38,457 nucleotides of DNA from an uncultured bacterium (GCA_937906475.1 CALCZA010000076.1:1-38457); one strand, 5' to 3'; positions 8,113-16,805 are shown, numbered from the stretch's first letter. The notes: generated by a model not told the origin, from the sequence alone. A program made the numbers and translations.

Positions 8113-9267
8113 ATGCGTTGCCGCCCCGTGTTGTTGAGCTTGTTGACGATCGCCGTTGCTGCCTCTGGTTGCTACCGAGGCGAGGCGGCCGAGCAGCAGT
8201 CCTCGCCCGGAGTTTCAGCGGAATCGCGCGGTATGAACGCCAGCGCCCCGAGCACTCAAGATCCTGTTCCCGAAGGCCAGTGGCCTGAAATGCTGGAACC
8301 GGTGTCGCGCGAACCGTCCCCGAATGCCCCATCCCCGGGCGCCCCGTCTACGAAGGGCATGATCTGGGTGCCGGGCGGTGAGGCGCGCCTCGGTAGTCAG
8401 GAATTCGATGCCGACGCGCCGATGCACAGGGTTCGTATTAGCGGATTTTGGATTGATGCGGTCGAAGTCAGCAATGCGGAGTTCGCGAAGTTTGCTAAGG
8501 CGACCAACTATGTGACCATCGCCGAACGCACCCCAAGCGCCGAGGAGTTTCCAACCGTTCCGAAGGACAAGTTGGTGCCGGGATCGTTGGTGTTCACGCC
8601 GCCGCCGAACGCTGTCGAGTTGCGTGAGTTCTGGGCTTGGTGGAGCTACGTGCCCAGCGCCAATTGGCGGCAACCCGAAGGGCCGGGGTCTTCGATCTTG
8701 GGGCGAGAGGACCATCCGGTCGTTCACGTTAGCTGGCAGGATGCGCAGGCGTATGTGAAGTGGGCGAACAAGCGTTTGCCGACCGAAGCGGAGTGGGAGT
8801 TTGCCGCCCGTGGCGGACTCGATCAGCAGCGCTACGTTTGGGGCGATCAGCAGAAGTTAGGTGGGCGTTGGCCGGCAAATATTTGGCAAGGCCACTTCCC
8901 GCAGGACAACACGCAAGAAGATGGGTTCTTGACGACGAATCCGGTGCGCACTTTCGAGCCGAATGCACTCGGTATCTACGGCATGTCGGGCAACGTCTGG
9001 GAGTGGTGCCAGGATTGGTATCATCCGCGTGGCTACGGCGACCCGTCTTTGGTTGCGGTTGATCCACGTGGACCGAAGGCCAGTTTCGATCCCGATGAAC
9101 CTGGCATGGGCAAGCGCGTGCAGCGCGGCGGTTCGTTCTTGTGCAGCGATGTCTACTGCCTCGGCTACCTGCCGGGGACGCGCATGAAGTCGACGCCGGA
9201 TACGTCGCTCTGCCACACCGGCTTTCGTTGTGTGGTGAACGCTGGTCCTCCTGTCAGCAATAAGTGA
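8113..9267 (+). CDS. Lipoprotein formylglycine-generating enzyme (FGE/SUMF1 type)
   Basis: A 384-residue protein with a lipoprotein signal (lipobox AASGC, Cys20), a 60-residue Ser/Pro-rich linker and an FGE-sulfatase domain (about 82-376). Domain landmarks are MIWVPGGEARLGS, HPVVHVSWQDA, KRLPTEAEWEFAARGG, GNVWEWCQDWY and RGGSFLC. Importantly, GGSFLCSDVYC (C344, C349) has the Cys-x4-Cys spacing of the copper-binding catalytic pair of human FGE (C336/C341), and the C-terminal TPDTSLCHTGFRC matches too. True FGEs oxidise a Cys in sulfatases to formylglycine; many other members of this fold lack the pair. No sulfatase gene is nearby. I chose ATG 8113, because the upstream ATG/GTG candidates would push the signal peptide inward. 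Confidence 0.9.
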   Translation: MRCRPVLLSLLTIAVAASGCYRGEAAEQQSSPGVSAESRGMNASAPSTQDPVPEGQWPEMLEPVSREPSPNAPSPGAPSTKGMIWVPGGEARLGSQEFDADAPMHRVRISGFWIDAVEVSNAEFAKFAKATNYVTIAERTPSAEEFPTVPKDKLVPGSLVFTPPPNAVELREFWAWWSYVPSANWRQPEGPGSSILGREDHPVVHVSWQDAQAYVKWANKRLPTEAEWEFAARGGLDQQRYVWGDQQKLGGRWPANIWQGHFPQDNTQEDGFLTTNPVRTFEPNALGIYGMSGNVWEWCQDWYHPRGYGDPSLVAVDPRGPKASFDPDEPGMGKRVQRGGSFLCSDVYCLGYLPGTRMKSTPDTSLCHTGFRCVVNAGPPVSNK

Positions 9268-9302
9268 TCGCTACGTACTCGCGGTCACGGGATCGTCGCC
9301 AT

Positions 9303-10910
9303 TCACGCGTCGGGTTTCAGATCCTTGTCCGGATTGGTTTTTAGCTCCGGCAGATAGTCGGAGTACAGTTCGATCGAGCAACCAGGGCAGATGCCGTGCG
9401 ACAGCGATGCCTTGGAATTGTTGGTCAGGTAGGTCTCGATGTGGTGCCAGTAACCCTCGTCGTCGCGGATCGACTTGCACTGCGCGCAGATTGGCAGCAA
9501 GCCTTGCAGTTCTTGCACTTGCGATAGCGCGGTTTCGAGTTGGCTGTTGAGCGCCACCTGGTCCCTGTTGGCGCGGCGTTGCAGGGCGTACATGCGTAGC
9601 AGCCAAATCGATGCGCCGATGGCGAGCGTGGTGATCGTGACCCAGAAGATCGTCGCCTGCCGGAGTTCTTGTCGCCGGAGATCTTGTCGGCGCTCCAGTA
9701 GCAAGCCGGTCGACTCGTTTGGCGCCAGCCATCTCAACGTGTCGGCCGCTTCCCACGCGGCATCGTAGGCCTCTTTGTGTCGGCCAACTGCAGCGAGTGT
9801 CCGGCTGTAGACGCGAGCTATCTGGACCTTGAGGCGGGTGTCGCCAGCCATTGCCAGTTTTTCTTGGTGGCGTTCGATTAGGTCGATGGCTGTTTGCGGT
9901 TCGCCCGTCATCTGCTGGGCGAAGGAGGCTTGTGCCACGAGGTTGCCCAAGCAATCCAAATCGTCGGCGGTAAGCGCCTTTTCGATGCCAGCAAGGAAGT
10001 AGCCCTTGGCCTCCTCCATGTCTCCATTGAGCGACTGCGCGGCATTGCCACGCCATAGATCTGCTGTTGCAAGCCAGGTTGGATTATTGGTTGCTTCGGC
10101 GAGTTCGATTGCCTTGTTGATCTTGCTGCGGCGAATGCTGATGGATTCTTTGCGGGCGCCAGCCAGTTTCGCAAGCGACATCTCTGCGGCCGGTGCCAAC
10201 TGGCCGTAACGGTTTGTCTTGATCAGGTCCGCGGCGCTCGATGCGTGCCTCGCGTGATCGGGGAGACTCGACTGGCGTTCGGCAACGGTTGCCAGCGTCA
10301 AGTGCACCTGCACCGCAACGTCGGAGAAACCGTGCTGCTCGCTAACTTCGAGCGCCTTGTAGATCTTGGGTATGCCAAGGTGATGAGCCCCGCGAGCTAG
10401 ATTGCATTGCGCCAGGAGCAGCGCGATCTCGGCGGCTTGCCGCGGCGTCGCGCGGTCTCCGAGTTGCGTCCGTGCGATTTCGATGTGTTGATGCGTGCGG
10501 TCGAACTCGCCGTGCCGTGCGTGCCAGAATCCAAACACGATGTGAGGCTCGGCCAACGCGCGTTCCTCGAGGTGTTTGTCACAGAGTTCGATGGCCTGCT
10601 CGATGCACTCTCGAGCCTCAGCCAGCCGCCCCTTCTCCAGCAAGACCCGGCCGTGAACGGATAGCGCCTGCGCATGGAGGTGATGCAAACGCGTGTGCTC
10701 GACGAAGCGCACCGCCTGCTGGCTTGCCTTCACAGTATCGGGGGATGTCGAAAAGATGCCCTGCCGTGCTTGCTGCAACAGTCGATTGACTTGTTGCGGC
10801 GTTGCTTGCGGCGCAGTCGTTGCGGTGAACTGTGCAGCGAGTTGTGCCGCGAGCAGGACGTGAGCGATTACTGGATTGGAGAGCAGTAGACTGAGCTTCA
10901 GGGACCGCAT
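9303..10910 (-). CDS. TPR-repeat membrane protein with C-terminal CxxC-CxxC module
   Basis: A 535-residue protein with an N-terminal signal or anchor (about 1-27) and an all-helical TPR-like region (about 35-405), for example ALSVHGRVLLEKGRLAEAR and ECIEQAIELC. One transmembrane helix follows (about 418-438, WVTITTLAIGASIWLL), then a coiled coil and a short C-terminal module. The module has GLLPICAQCKSIRDDEGYW (C475, C478) and SHGICPGC (C508, C511). This LLPIC-x-x-CK-x-IRDD-x-GYW pattern is well known at the ends of bacterial response regulators and PAS-containing sensor proteins, where it probably binds zinc, though its role is not established. The architecture suggests an exported TPR sensor transmitting to a cytoplasmic metal-binding tail, but no kinase or regulator domain is present. 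It lies 9 bases downstream of fdhD. Confidence 0.87.
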   Translation of the reverse strand: MRSLKLSLLLSNPVIAHVLLAAQLAAQFTATTAPQATPQQVNRLLQQARQGIFSTSPDTVKASQQAVRFVEHTRLHHLHAQALSVHGRVLLEKGRLAEARECIEQAIELCDKHLEERALAEPHIVFGFWHARHGEFDRTHQHIEIARTQLGDRATPRQAAEIALLLAQCNLARGAHHLGIPKIYKALEVSEQHGFSDVAVQVHLTLATVAERQSSLPDHARHASSAADLIKTNRYGQLAPAAEMSLAKLAGARKESISIRRSKINKAIELAEATNNPTWLATADLWRGNAAQSLNGDMEEAKGYFLAGIEKALTADDLDCLGNLVAQASFAQQMTGEPQTAIDLIERHQEKLAMAGDTRLKVQIARVYSRTLAAVGRHKEAYDAAWEAADTLRWLAPNESTGLLLERRQDLRRQELRQATIFWVTITTLAIGASIWLLRMYALQRRANRDQVALNSQLETALSQVQELQGLLPICAQCKSIRDDEGYWHHIETYLTNNSKASLSHGICPGCSIELYSDYLPELKTNPDKDLKPDA

Positions 10911-10919
10911 GTTGTGTGG

Positions 10920-11777
10920 CTAAGTCTTGTCGGGTCTAAGTCTGTCGGCGCCACAGTAGATTTCGTAACGCTCGCCACGCACGAAACCGAGCAACGTGGC
11001 ACCAGCCGCTTGGCACAAATCAAAAGCTAAGGCGCTGGGCGCAGACACCGAGACCATAATTGGAATCCGCACGCGCAGACATTTGACGACTAGGTCGAAG
11101 CCCATGCGTCCAGATAGCACGGCGATAGATGAAGTCAGGTCTACGCCTTTGTTCGCAGCTTCGCCGATCGCCTTGTCGAGTGCGTTGTGGCGGCCAACAT
11201 CCTCGGCCGCTGCGAGCACGTGGCCACGATTGTCGGCCAGGAGTGCGGCATGGCAGCCACCGGTCAACGAGAACAGTTGCTGCCGCTCGGTCAACTCGGC
11301 CACCAACTTGGTCAGCACGTTGGTGGCAACTCTTGGCACGCCCGGTAGTAAGCCTGGCGCATCGTCAAGTAGTGCGTGCGGGTCGGTAATGCCGCACGCG
11401 CCACACGAACTGCGGATCTCATGAGTGCGGGCAAGACGTGTCTTGGCTAGGCCCTGTGGTGCCTTGGTCAGTTCGATGCGTGCGCGGTCGGGGGTTGCGG
11501 CATCGATGTCGCCGGGCGTGCACTCGATCGCTACAACCTCGGACGGTGTCGTCACGATGCCTTCGCCGAGCAGGAAGCCGAGTGCCAGTTCGGCGTCGCG
11601 ACCGGGAGTGCGCATCGTCACCAACTGCTGCCCGTGCACATCGAGCAGCAACGGCACTTCTTCAATCAGTAGATCCTCGCGCCCATTGGCCAGGCGGCGC
11701 GGTGAAGCGCCAACGGGGTTCTCGCCTGGGGCTGATTCGTTGTCGGCAGCAGACTCGCTCAATTGCCGATCTGCCAT
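10920..11777 (-). CDS. fdhD: FdhD sulfurtransferase for formate dehydrogenase maturation
   Basis: A 285-residue FdhD protein. The diagnostic SSCGACG motif (C125, C128) carries the sulfur-transfer cysteines, and other family segments are intact: GFLLGEGI, LTGGCHAA, AAEDVGRHNALDKAIG and SGRMGFDLVVKC. FdhD passes sulfur from IscS to the bis-MGD molybdenum cofactor so that formate dehydrogenase becomes active. The first 35 residues are variable and polar. ATG at 11777 fits family length; an open frame goes on upstream to 11894 only over the neighbouring gene. The start overlaps the 3' end of the secreted-protein gene by 19 bases. No formate dehydrogenase or molybdopterin gene is in the window, so its client must be encoded elsewhere. 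Confidence 0.95.
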   Translation of the reverse strand: MADRQLSESAADNESAPGENPVGASPRRLANGREDLLIEEVPLLLDVHGQQLVTMRTPGRDAELALGFLLGEGIVTTPSEVVAIECTPGDIDAATPDRARIELTKAPQGLAKTRLARTHEIRSSCGACGITDPHALLDDAPGLLPGVPRVATNVLTKLVAELTERQQLFSLTGGCHAALLADNRGHVLAAAEDVGRHNALDKAIGEAANKGVDLTSSIAVLSGRMGFDLVVKCLRVRIPIMVSVSAPSALAFDLCQAAGATLLGFVRGERYEIYCGADRLRPDKT

Positions 11778-12901
11778 TCCGCCGCGTCGGACATTGCTCC
11801 GCCAAACGAATTGAGAGGTGGATCGAAGACGAATGCTTGCTGATAGAACTGCGAACCGAGCAAGTTGGTCTGGTTGGGGATCGCTAACGACCACGATCCC
11901 GTCGTGCCGAATGTGATGATCCCGGCGGTCAGGTCAAGGCTGACGCGCAGGTCACAGCCTGGCAAACCGAGTGCCGTCAGGTCCGCCGGCAAGAAGCCAA
12001 GCGTTGAGGCTTGGTTGCTCGTGCCAGTGATCATCAGTCCTAAGCCAATCGGCATGTTGGTGACGTTGACGATCATCGTTTGGCCGAGTCTCGGCAGCAC
12101 TGCGTTGATCAGTTGCGCTGTGCCAATCGAGTTTGGACAACCGGGTCCGAAGCTCGAGTAGGTGGCTGGGAATGCGTCCTCACTACAACAGCGAATCGCC
12201 CAAGTACCGCTGTAGTAGAGCGGGCACAACTGGATGCCCTGCACGGTTGCCAGCGCGGCGTCGCGCCAGCCTTGGCCAGCGATCTGGATGATGCTGGTTT
12301 GCTGTGGCGTGATTGCCGGATTACAGACGAACTGGAACGACGAGTTGTCAGTGAAAAAATTCGCCGGCCAGCCAGTCGCGCACGAACCGCTCGGGTGGAA
12401 GTTGATGTCGGTGCGGAAGCAGATCGCGAAGCGACGCACGCCACCGACCGGTGGCTGTGTGCCGACGACGATGTTGTAAGGCGACGTGTCGAACTCGTTG
12501 AGGGCGTGGCTCGAGGCCTGCAGGTTCTGGTTAGCGTTCTGCGTCAGGCTGAATACGAGTTGGCCCATGTTGACGTTCTGGCCGCTGAAGCTGACACCGT
12601 CGTAGACCTCGATGTCGAGCGCTGCGAGGAACCCTGCAGCGCCGAAGGCGGCACCCCAAGGGGCGACAACCTTGGTGATCTTCTGCACCGGCATGTTGGC
12701 TGGCATCTCAAACACGATGCCAGCGCTTTCCCCTTCGCACATGCCTTGGATGACACTGACACCAGTCGGGATCGACGACGGCACCGCTGGCAGGGAGTCG
12801 CGTTGCCAGAACGTGCCGGAACTGCAGCCCTGAGCGGCCAGGCCGGATGACAAGGACGATGCGACTAGCAGCGTGGCAGAGGCGATGGTTCGTGCGAGCA
12901 T
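11759..12901 (-). CDS. Secreted protein with planctomycete-type C-terminal module
   Basis: A 380-residue exported protein. The signal peptide MLARTIASATLLVASSLSS ends near GLAAQG, and cysteines appear soon after (CSSGTFWQ, QGMCEGESAG). The first two thirds (about 27-245) are beta-rich with paired Cys and resemble a secreted jelly-roll-like domain I cannot name. The last about 130 residues follow a pattern I know from many exported proteins of Planctomycetota: FGPGCPNSIGT, PRLGQTMIVNVTNMP, LPADLTALGLPGCDLRV, SLAIPNQTNLLGSQFYQQA and VFDPPLNSFGGAMSDA. Its role there is not known; cell-surface attachment or display is plausible. ATG at 12901 is set by the signal peptide; the longer frame to 13213 has no signal and overlaps the divergent permease gene. 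Confidence 0.82.
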   Translation of the reverse strand: MLARTIASATLLVASSLSSGLAAQGCSSGTFWQRDSLPAVPSSIPTGVSVIQGMCEGESAGIVFEMPANMPVQKITKVVAPWGAAFGAAGFLAALDIEVYDGVSFSGQNVNMGQLVFSLTQNANQNLQASSHALNEFDTSPYNIVVGTQPPVGGVRRFAICFRTDINFHPSGSCATGWPANFFTDNSSFQFVCNPAITPQQTSIIQIAGQGWRDAALATVQGIQLCPLYYSGTWAIRCCSEDAFPATYSSFGPGCPNSIGTAQLINAVLPRLGQTMIVNVTNMPIGLGLMITGTSNQASTLGFLPADLTALGLPGCDLRVSLDLTAGIITFGTTGSWSLAIPNQTNLLGSQFYQQAFVFDPPLNSFGGAMSDAAEWQIGN

Positions 12902-13100
12902 GGTGATTCGAGACCCGGCCCAGATCGACTGCTCGTCGATTTGGGCAGGCCCATCGTCCACGGCTAGGCGGGATAGCACAAGCGGGGTGGTGTAGCTGTG
13001 CCGGATTCTGGCAACTTCCAGGTCGCTGGTGCGTTGCAAACCACCAATTCTGCGAGCGCAGACAAGAACCGAACGCGCCGGCGGCATAGCATCGCGGCTG

Positions 13101-14351
13101 ATGTTGCAGTTCGTCTCATTGTGTGGAATCGTTGTGATGCTGGCGATCTGCTTTGTCTTCTCTCGCCATCGTCGCGCCATCAAGTGGCGCCTGGTCGGAA
13201 CGGGTCTCGCCATCCAGGCGGCGATGGGATTGATCTTTCTCTATTGGGACACCGGCAACGCCGCGCTACGTAGCGTCGGTGCCGGTGTCGATAAGTTCCT
13301 GAGGTTGTCGGCAGCGGGCAGCTCGTTCGTGTTCGGTGCACTGACCGATGGCGGCACCGTGGACGCCGCGATGCCAGGTGACAACAACGGCTTCCTGTTT
13401 GCCTTCATGGTGCTGCCGACGCTGATCTTCTTCAGTAGTTTCATGGCGGTGCTCTACCACTTAGGCGTCATGCAGTGGGTGGTTCGACGCATGGCGAGCG
13501 TGATGGTGCGCTTGCTCGGGACGTCGGGCAGCGAGTCACTGTCCGCCTGCGGCAACGTGTTCGTTGGCCAGACCGAGGCGCCGCTGATGGTGAAGCCATT
13601 CCTCGAGAAGATGACCATGAGCGAGTTGCACGCGATCATGGTCGGTGGCTTTGCGACCATCGCTGGCGGTGTGTTTGCACTGTACGTGGGCTTTGGCGTC
13701 GACCCCGGTCACTTGATGGTTGGTTCCGTCATGGCGGTGCCCGCTGGTTTGATCTGCACGAAGATGCTGTGGCCGGAAACCGAACATAGTGAAACGATGG
13801 GCACCGTTGGCAAGGTTGATAACGCATCGTACGGCAACGTTGTTGAAGCAGCCGCGGGTGGTGCTGGTGACGGTCTGAAGTTGGCTTTGAACGTCGCCGC
13901 GATGCTGATTGCATTTCTGGGGTTGGTGGCGGTGCTGAACGCCGGGCTTGGATTGATCAATGATCAATGGTCCGTTGGCGGCGGGCTCGCGATCATCTTC
14001 TGGCCGATTGCTGCGGTGATGGGGGTGCCGTGGGATGAGATTCCGACACTCGCCGAGTTGCTCGGCACGAAGATCGCTCTGACCGAATTGGTCGCCTACA
14101 AGCAGCTCGGTGCGCTGATGGATCCGCCGGGCGACCTGCCAAGCCAGATCTCTCCTCGCACCGCGTTGATCGCTAGCTTCGCCCTTTGTGGCTTTGCGAA
14201 CATCGGCAGCGTGGCGATCCAGGTTGGCGGCCTCGGCGCGATGGCTCCAAGTCGGCGTGCGGATCTCGCGAAACTCGGCTTGCGGGCGATGTTTGCGGGT
14301 GCCCTCGCCACCTGCATGACGGCTTGTGTGGCCGGAGTGTTGTCTGCATGA
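13101..14351 (+). CDS. Concentrative nucleoside transporter (NupC/CNT family)
   Basis: A 416-residue polytopic membrane protein that should import nucleosides with a coupling ion (H+ or Na+). CNT hallmarks are present: NGFLFAFMVLPTLIFFSS, the substrate/ion-site segment SACGNVFVGQTEAPLMVKPF (GQTEAP is the family signature), and SELHAIMVGGFATIAGG. The C-terminal segment FALCGFANIGSVAIQVGGLG is also typical. Multiple transmembrane helices span the chain. I start at ATG 13101 (MLQFVSLCG), where the first helix begins; upstream GTG starts give a non-hydrophobic leader. It shares ATGA with the purine nucleoside phosphorylase gene, so uptake and phosphorolysis of purine nucleosides are made together: a salvage or nucleoside-scavenging operon. 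Confidence 0.94.
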   Translation: MLQFVSLCGIVVMLAICFVFSRHRRAIKWRLVGTGLAIQAAMGLIFLYWDTGNAALRSVGAGVDKFLRLSAAGSSFVFGALTDGGTVDAAMPGDNNGFLFAFMVLPTLIFFSSFMAVLYHLGVMQWVVRRMASVMVRLLGTSGSESLSACGNVFVGQTEAPLMVKPFLEKMTMSELHAIMVGGFATIAGGVFALYVGFGVDPGHLMVGSVMAVPAGLICTKMLWPETEHSETMGTVGKVDNASYGNVVEAAAGGAGDGLKLALNVAAMLIAFLGLVAVLNAGLGLINDQWSVGGGLAIIFWPIAAVMGVPWDEIPTLAELLGTKIALTELVAYKQLGALMDPPGDLPSQISPRTALIASFALCGFANIGSVAIQVGGLGAMAPSRRADLAKLGLRAMFAGALATCMTACVAGVLSA

Positions 14352-15178
14352 GTGCTCGCGAAGAACTGCAGCGCGTCGACCGCGCGGCGATGTGGCTGAG
14401 CGGCAAACGTGGCGACGAGTATGTCGCTTCGATTCAGTTGGGCCTGGTGCTCGGTAGCGGCCTCAAGTCGTTTGCGGACGTGCTGGCGAATCGCTTGGAG
14501 ATTCCGTTCAGCGAGGTGCCGGATTGGCCAAGGCCCAAGGTGGAAGGTCACGGTGGTTCGATTGTATTTGGTGAGATCGGCAACGTGCGCGTCGCGTGCT
14601 TGACCGGCCGTGTGCACCTGTATGAGGGGTGGCAGCCAGCCGAAGTGGTGCGCTGTGTGCGCACGCTGCGTCGCATGGGGATCCCTAGGTTCCTGCTGAC
14701 GAACGCCGCCGGGGGTATCGGGGACGGGTTGGTCGCTGGCGACCTAATGGTCTTGAGCGATCATCTCAACATGACAGGTCAGACACCGTTGCTCGGCGAT
14801 CATGAACCTGCGTTCGGACCACGCTTCCCGGACCAGTCACAGATCTACTCGGAACGCCTTCGCACGGCGCTGCTAGGCACCGGCACGGGCCTGCGCACAG
14901 GCGTCTACGCGGGACTGCTTGGCCCATCTTACGAGACCCCTGCAGAAGTACTTATGTTGCGAACTCTGGGCGCCGATGCCGTCGGCATGAGTACGGTGCA
15001 CGAAGCGATGGCGCTGAACGCTATGGGGGCCGAAGTCTGCGGCATGTCGCTGATCACGAATCTTGCCGCCGGCATCTCGGCACATCCGTTGTCACACGAC
15101 GAGGTCATCGAGACCGGCAAGTCTGCGGCCGCGATGATGAGCAATGTCGTTGGTCAATTTTGTCGGGGGCTTTCGTGA
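14348..15178 (+). CDS. Purine nucleoside phosphorylase (trimeric, PNP-I/MTAP superfamily)
   Basis: A 276-residue enzyme that splits purine nucleosides with phosphate to free base and (deoxy)ribose-1-phosphate. Landmarks are LVLGSGLKSFAD (phosphate-site Ser), GRVHLYEGW, LLTNAAGGI, LGPSYETPAEVLMLR, DAVGMSTVHEA and SLITNLAAG, which carries the Asn that contacts the purine in inosine/guanosine-specific trimeric enzymes. The Asn and the ETPAE segment suggest inosine/guanosine preference over methylthioadenosine. It begins inside the permease stop codon (ATGA overlap), a strong sign of translational coupling to nucleoside import. The following GNAT-like gene again overlaps the stop (GTGA), so three proteins form one unit. 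Confidence 0.95.
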   Translation: MSAREELQRVDRAAMWLSGKRGDEYVASIQLGLVLGSGLKSFADVLANRLEIPFSEVPDWPRPKVEGHGGSIVFGEIGNVRVACLTGRVHLYEGWQPAEVVRCVRTLRRMGIPRFLLTNAAGGIGDGLVAGDLMVLSDHLNMTGQTPLLGDHEPAFGPRFPDQSQIYSERLRTALLGTGTGLRTGVYAGLLGPSYETPAEVLMLRTLGADAVGMSTVHEAMALNAMGAEVCGMSLITNLAAGISAHPLSHDEVIETGKSAAAMMSNVVGQFCRGLS

Positions 15179-16188
15179 CCGAAGGGCTGACGATTCGGCT
15201 GTATCAGGAAGGCGACGAGCACCAGATTCTGGAGACGTTCAACTTGGTGTTCCGCGAAGTGTGCGGGCCCGAATATGTCGACCGTACTCTTGAGCAGTGG
15301 CAGTGGGCGTATGCCAAAAACCCCGCTGGCCATCGCATGTCGTTGGCTGTTGCCGCCGACGGCACGATTGCGTCGCAGTATGCCGGCATGCCGATACTCT
15401 GCGACACGCCGTGGGGGGAGGAGCACTTGGTGCACTGCGTTGACTCGATGACGCATCCTGATTGGCGCAAGGGCCTGAAAGCGAAGAGTCTGTTTGTCGA
15501 AACAGGCATGCTGTTCTGGGATCGCGTCAAGGAACTCGGCGATGCGGCCTGCTACGGCTTGCCGGTCAATGTGGCCTACCGGATCGGTAAGCGCTTCTTC
15601 AAATACGAGATGTTGCGGGTCATCGATTACCTGATCCGCGACGCCGCGCTGGCGCCAATCGAAGTGCCGGCAGGCATCGAGGTTGACCAAGTCGACGCCG
15701 TGCCAGACGACATCGGTGGCGTCTACGATGTCGTTCGTCAAGACAAGCAGTGCCTGTCGCGACGCGACCATCGCTACCTCACTTGGCGCTACATCGACAA
15801 TCCTGCACATGCCGACTACGAAATGTGGACGGCGCGCCGGGCCGGAGTTTTGTGTGGCTTGATGGTGTTAAAGCCTGGCTCTGGCTTGGCCCCGGACTCG
15901 TCGATGATCGCCGATTGGTTGGTGCCCGAAGCCGACGCCGAGGCCGCAGATGCGTTGTTGGCCAAGGCTGTGCAGCGTCAGCACGACGAGAATAAGCAGC
16001 AACTGCTTACCGTGTTCCCGCCGTGGTCGAAGGAGCACGAGCACTTGGTCACGCGCGGCTTCGTCGAAACGCCGTCGGCGAATTGGCTGCAGCGGCGCAT
16101 GATCCACAACATCCACGTTCCGCGGGTTACAGCTGAGTTCTTGGCTGATAGCTGGTGGTATACGCTCGGCGATAGCGATCTGGCCTAG
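15175..16188 (+). CDS. GNAT-fold acetyltransferase family protein
   Basis: A 337-residue protein, most likely with two tandem GNAT-type domains. The first (about 1-150) opens with TIRLYQEGDEHQILETFN, typical of GNAT N-termini, and has VDSMTHPDWRKGLKAKSLF, resembling the strand plus acetyl-CoA loop (R-x-x-G-x-x). The second half has a related arrangement near residues 190-310. Such two-domain GNAT proteins are common in bacteria and their substrates are mostly unknown. The start is GTG at 15175, overlapping the phosphorylase stop as GTGA; TTG at 15160 is possible but less likely. Its position suggests action on a nucleoside or purine breakdown product, but this is only from context. Confidence 0.75.
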   Translation: MTEGLTIRLYQEGDEHQILETFNLVFREVCGPEYVDRTLEQWQWAYAKNPAGHRMSLAVAADGTIASQYAGMPILCDTPWGEEHLVHCVDSMTHPDWRKGLKAKSLFVETGMLFWDRVKELGDAACYGLPVNVAYRIGKRFFKYEMLRVIDYLIRDAALAPIEVPAGIEVDQVDAVPDDIGGVYDVVRQDKQCLSRRDHRYLTWRYIDNPAHADYEMWTARRAGVLCGLMVLKPGSGLAPDSSMIADWLVPEADAEAADALLAKAVQRQHDENKQQLLTVFPPWSKEHEHLVTRGFVETPSANWLQRRMIHNIHVPRVTAEFLADSWWYTLGDSDLA

Positions 16189-16280
16189 GGTCGCTGGCGA
16201 CTACGTCTTAGTTCGGCCCGTGGCAGCGGTACCGAAATAATCTTTGGTCTTCTTGCACCCTTTGGTCACGTCCGTGGATT

Positions 16281-16805
16281 GTGGGGGATGTGGCGAAGGT
16301 CCTTACAGTCGATCCCCAAGACGTCTCGCAGCTGGTACACCGGCATCAGGCCGAAGTGTGGCGCTATGTTCGCTTTTTGGGGGCTAATGCCGAGCTCGCC
16401 GACGACTTGGTGCAGGAGGCATTCCTGCAACTATTGCGCGCTCCGTATGAGGATCAGGGTGAGCCGGCCAGAAGGGCTTGGCTGCGCAAGGTTGCGCAGA
16501 ACCTCTACGTGAAGTCGTTCCGCCGGCCGCCGTTTGCCTTGGTGGATCTCGACCGTATCGAAGCGGTGTGGTTGGACTATGCGCAGGGTGATGGCGGCAA
16601 CGAGTCGCTAGCCGCGCTGCGCGAGTGTCTCGAAAATCTCGATGGCCGGGCGCGTCAAGCGGTGCGACTGCACTACGAAGAGCGTCGTTCGCGTCGCGAG
16701 ATTGGTGATCGATTGGAGCTGGGCGAGCAAGGCGTCAAGTCGTTGCTGCGACGCTCCCGCGAGTTGCTGAAAAAATGCGTGGAACGCGCACGGAGGGAAG
16801 CATGA
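16281..16805 (+). CDS. ECF-type RNA polymerase sigma factor
   Basis: A 174-residue sigma-70 family protein with only regions 2 and 4, the hallmark of extracytoplasmic function sigma factors. Region 2 is about residues 17-85 (VHRHQAEVWRYVRFLG, ADDLVQEAFLQLLRAP). Region 4 is about 108-168 (LDGRARQAVRLHYEERRSRR, a helix-turn-helix with EIGDRLELGEQGVKSLLRRS). It should direct RNA polymerase to a small regulon including its own operon. It starts with GTG at 16281 and ends in an ATGA overlap with the gene for a membrane protein that looks like its anti-sigma factor, which would hold it inactive until a signal at the envelope is sensed. Confidence 0.93.
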   Translation: MGDVAKVLTVDPQDVSQLVHRHQAEVWRYVRFLGANAELADDLVQEAFLQLLRAPYEDQGEPARRAWLRKVAQNLYVKSFRRPPFALVDLDRIEAVWLDYAQGDGGNESLAALRECLENLDGRARQAVRLHYEERRSRREIGDRLELGEQGVKSLLRRSRELLKKCVERARREA

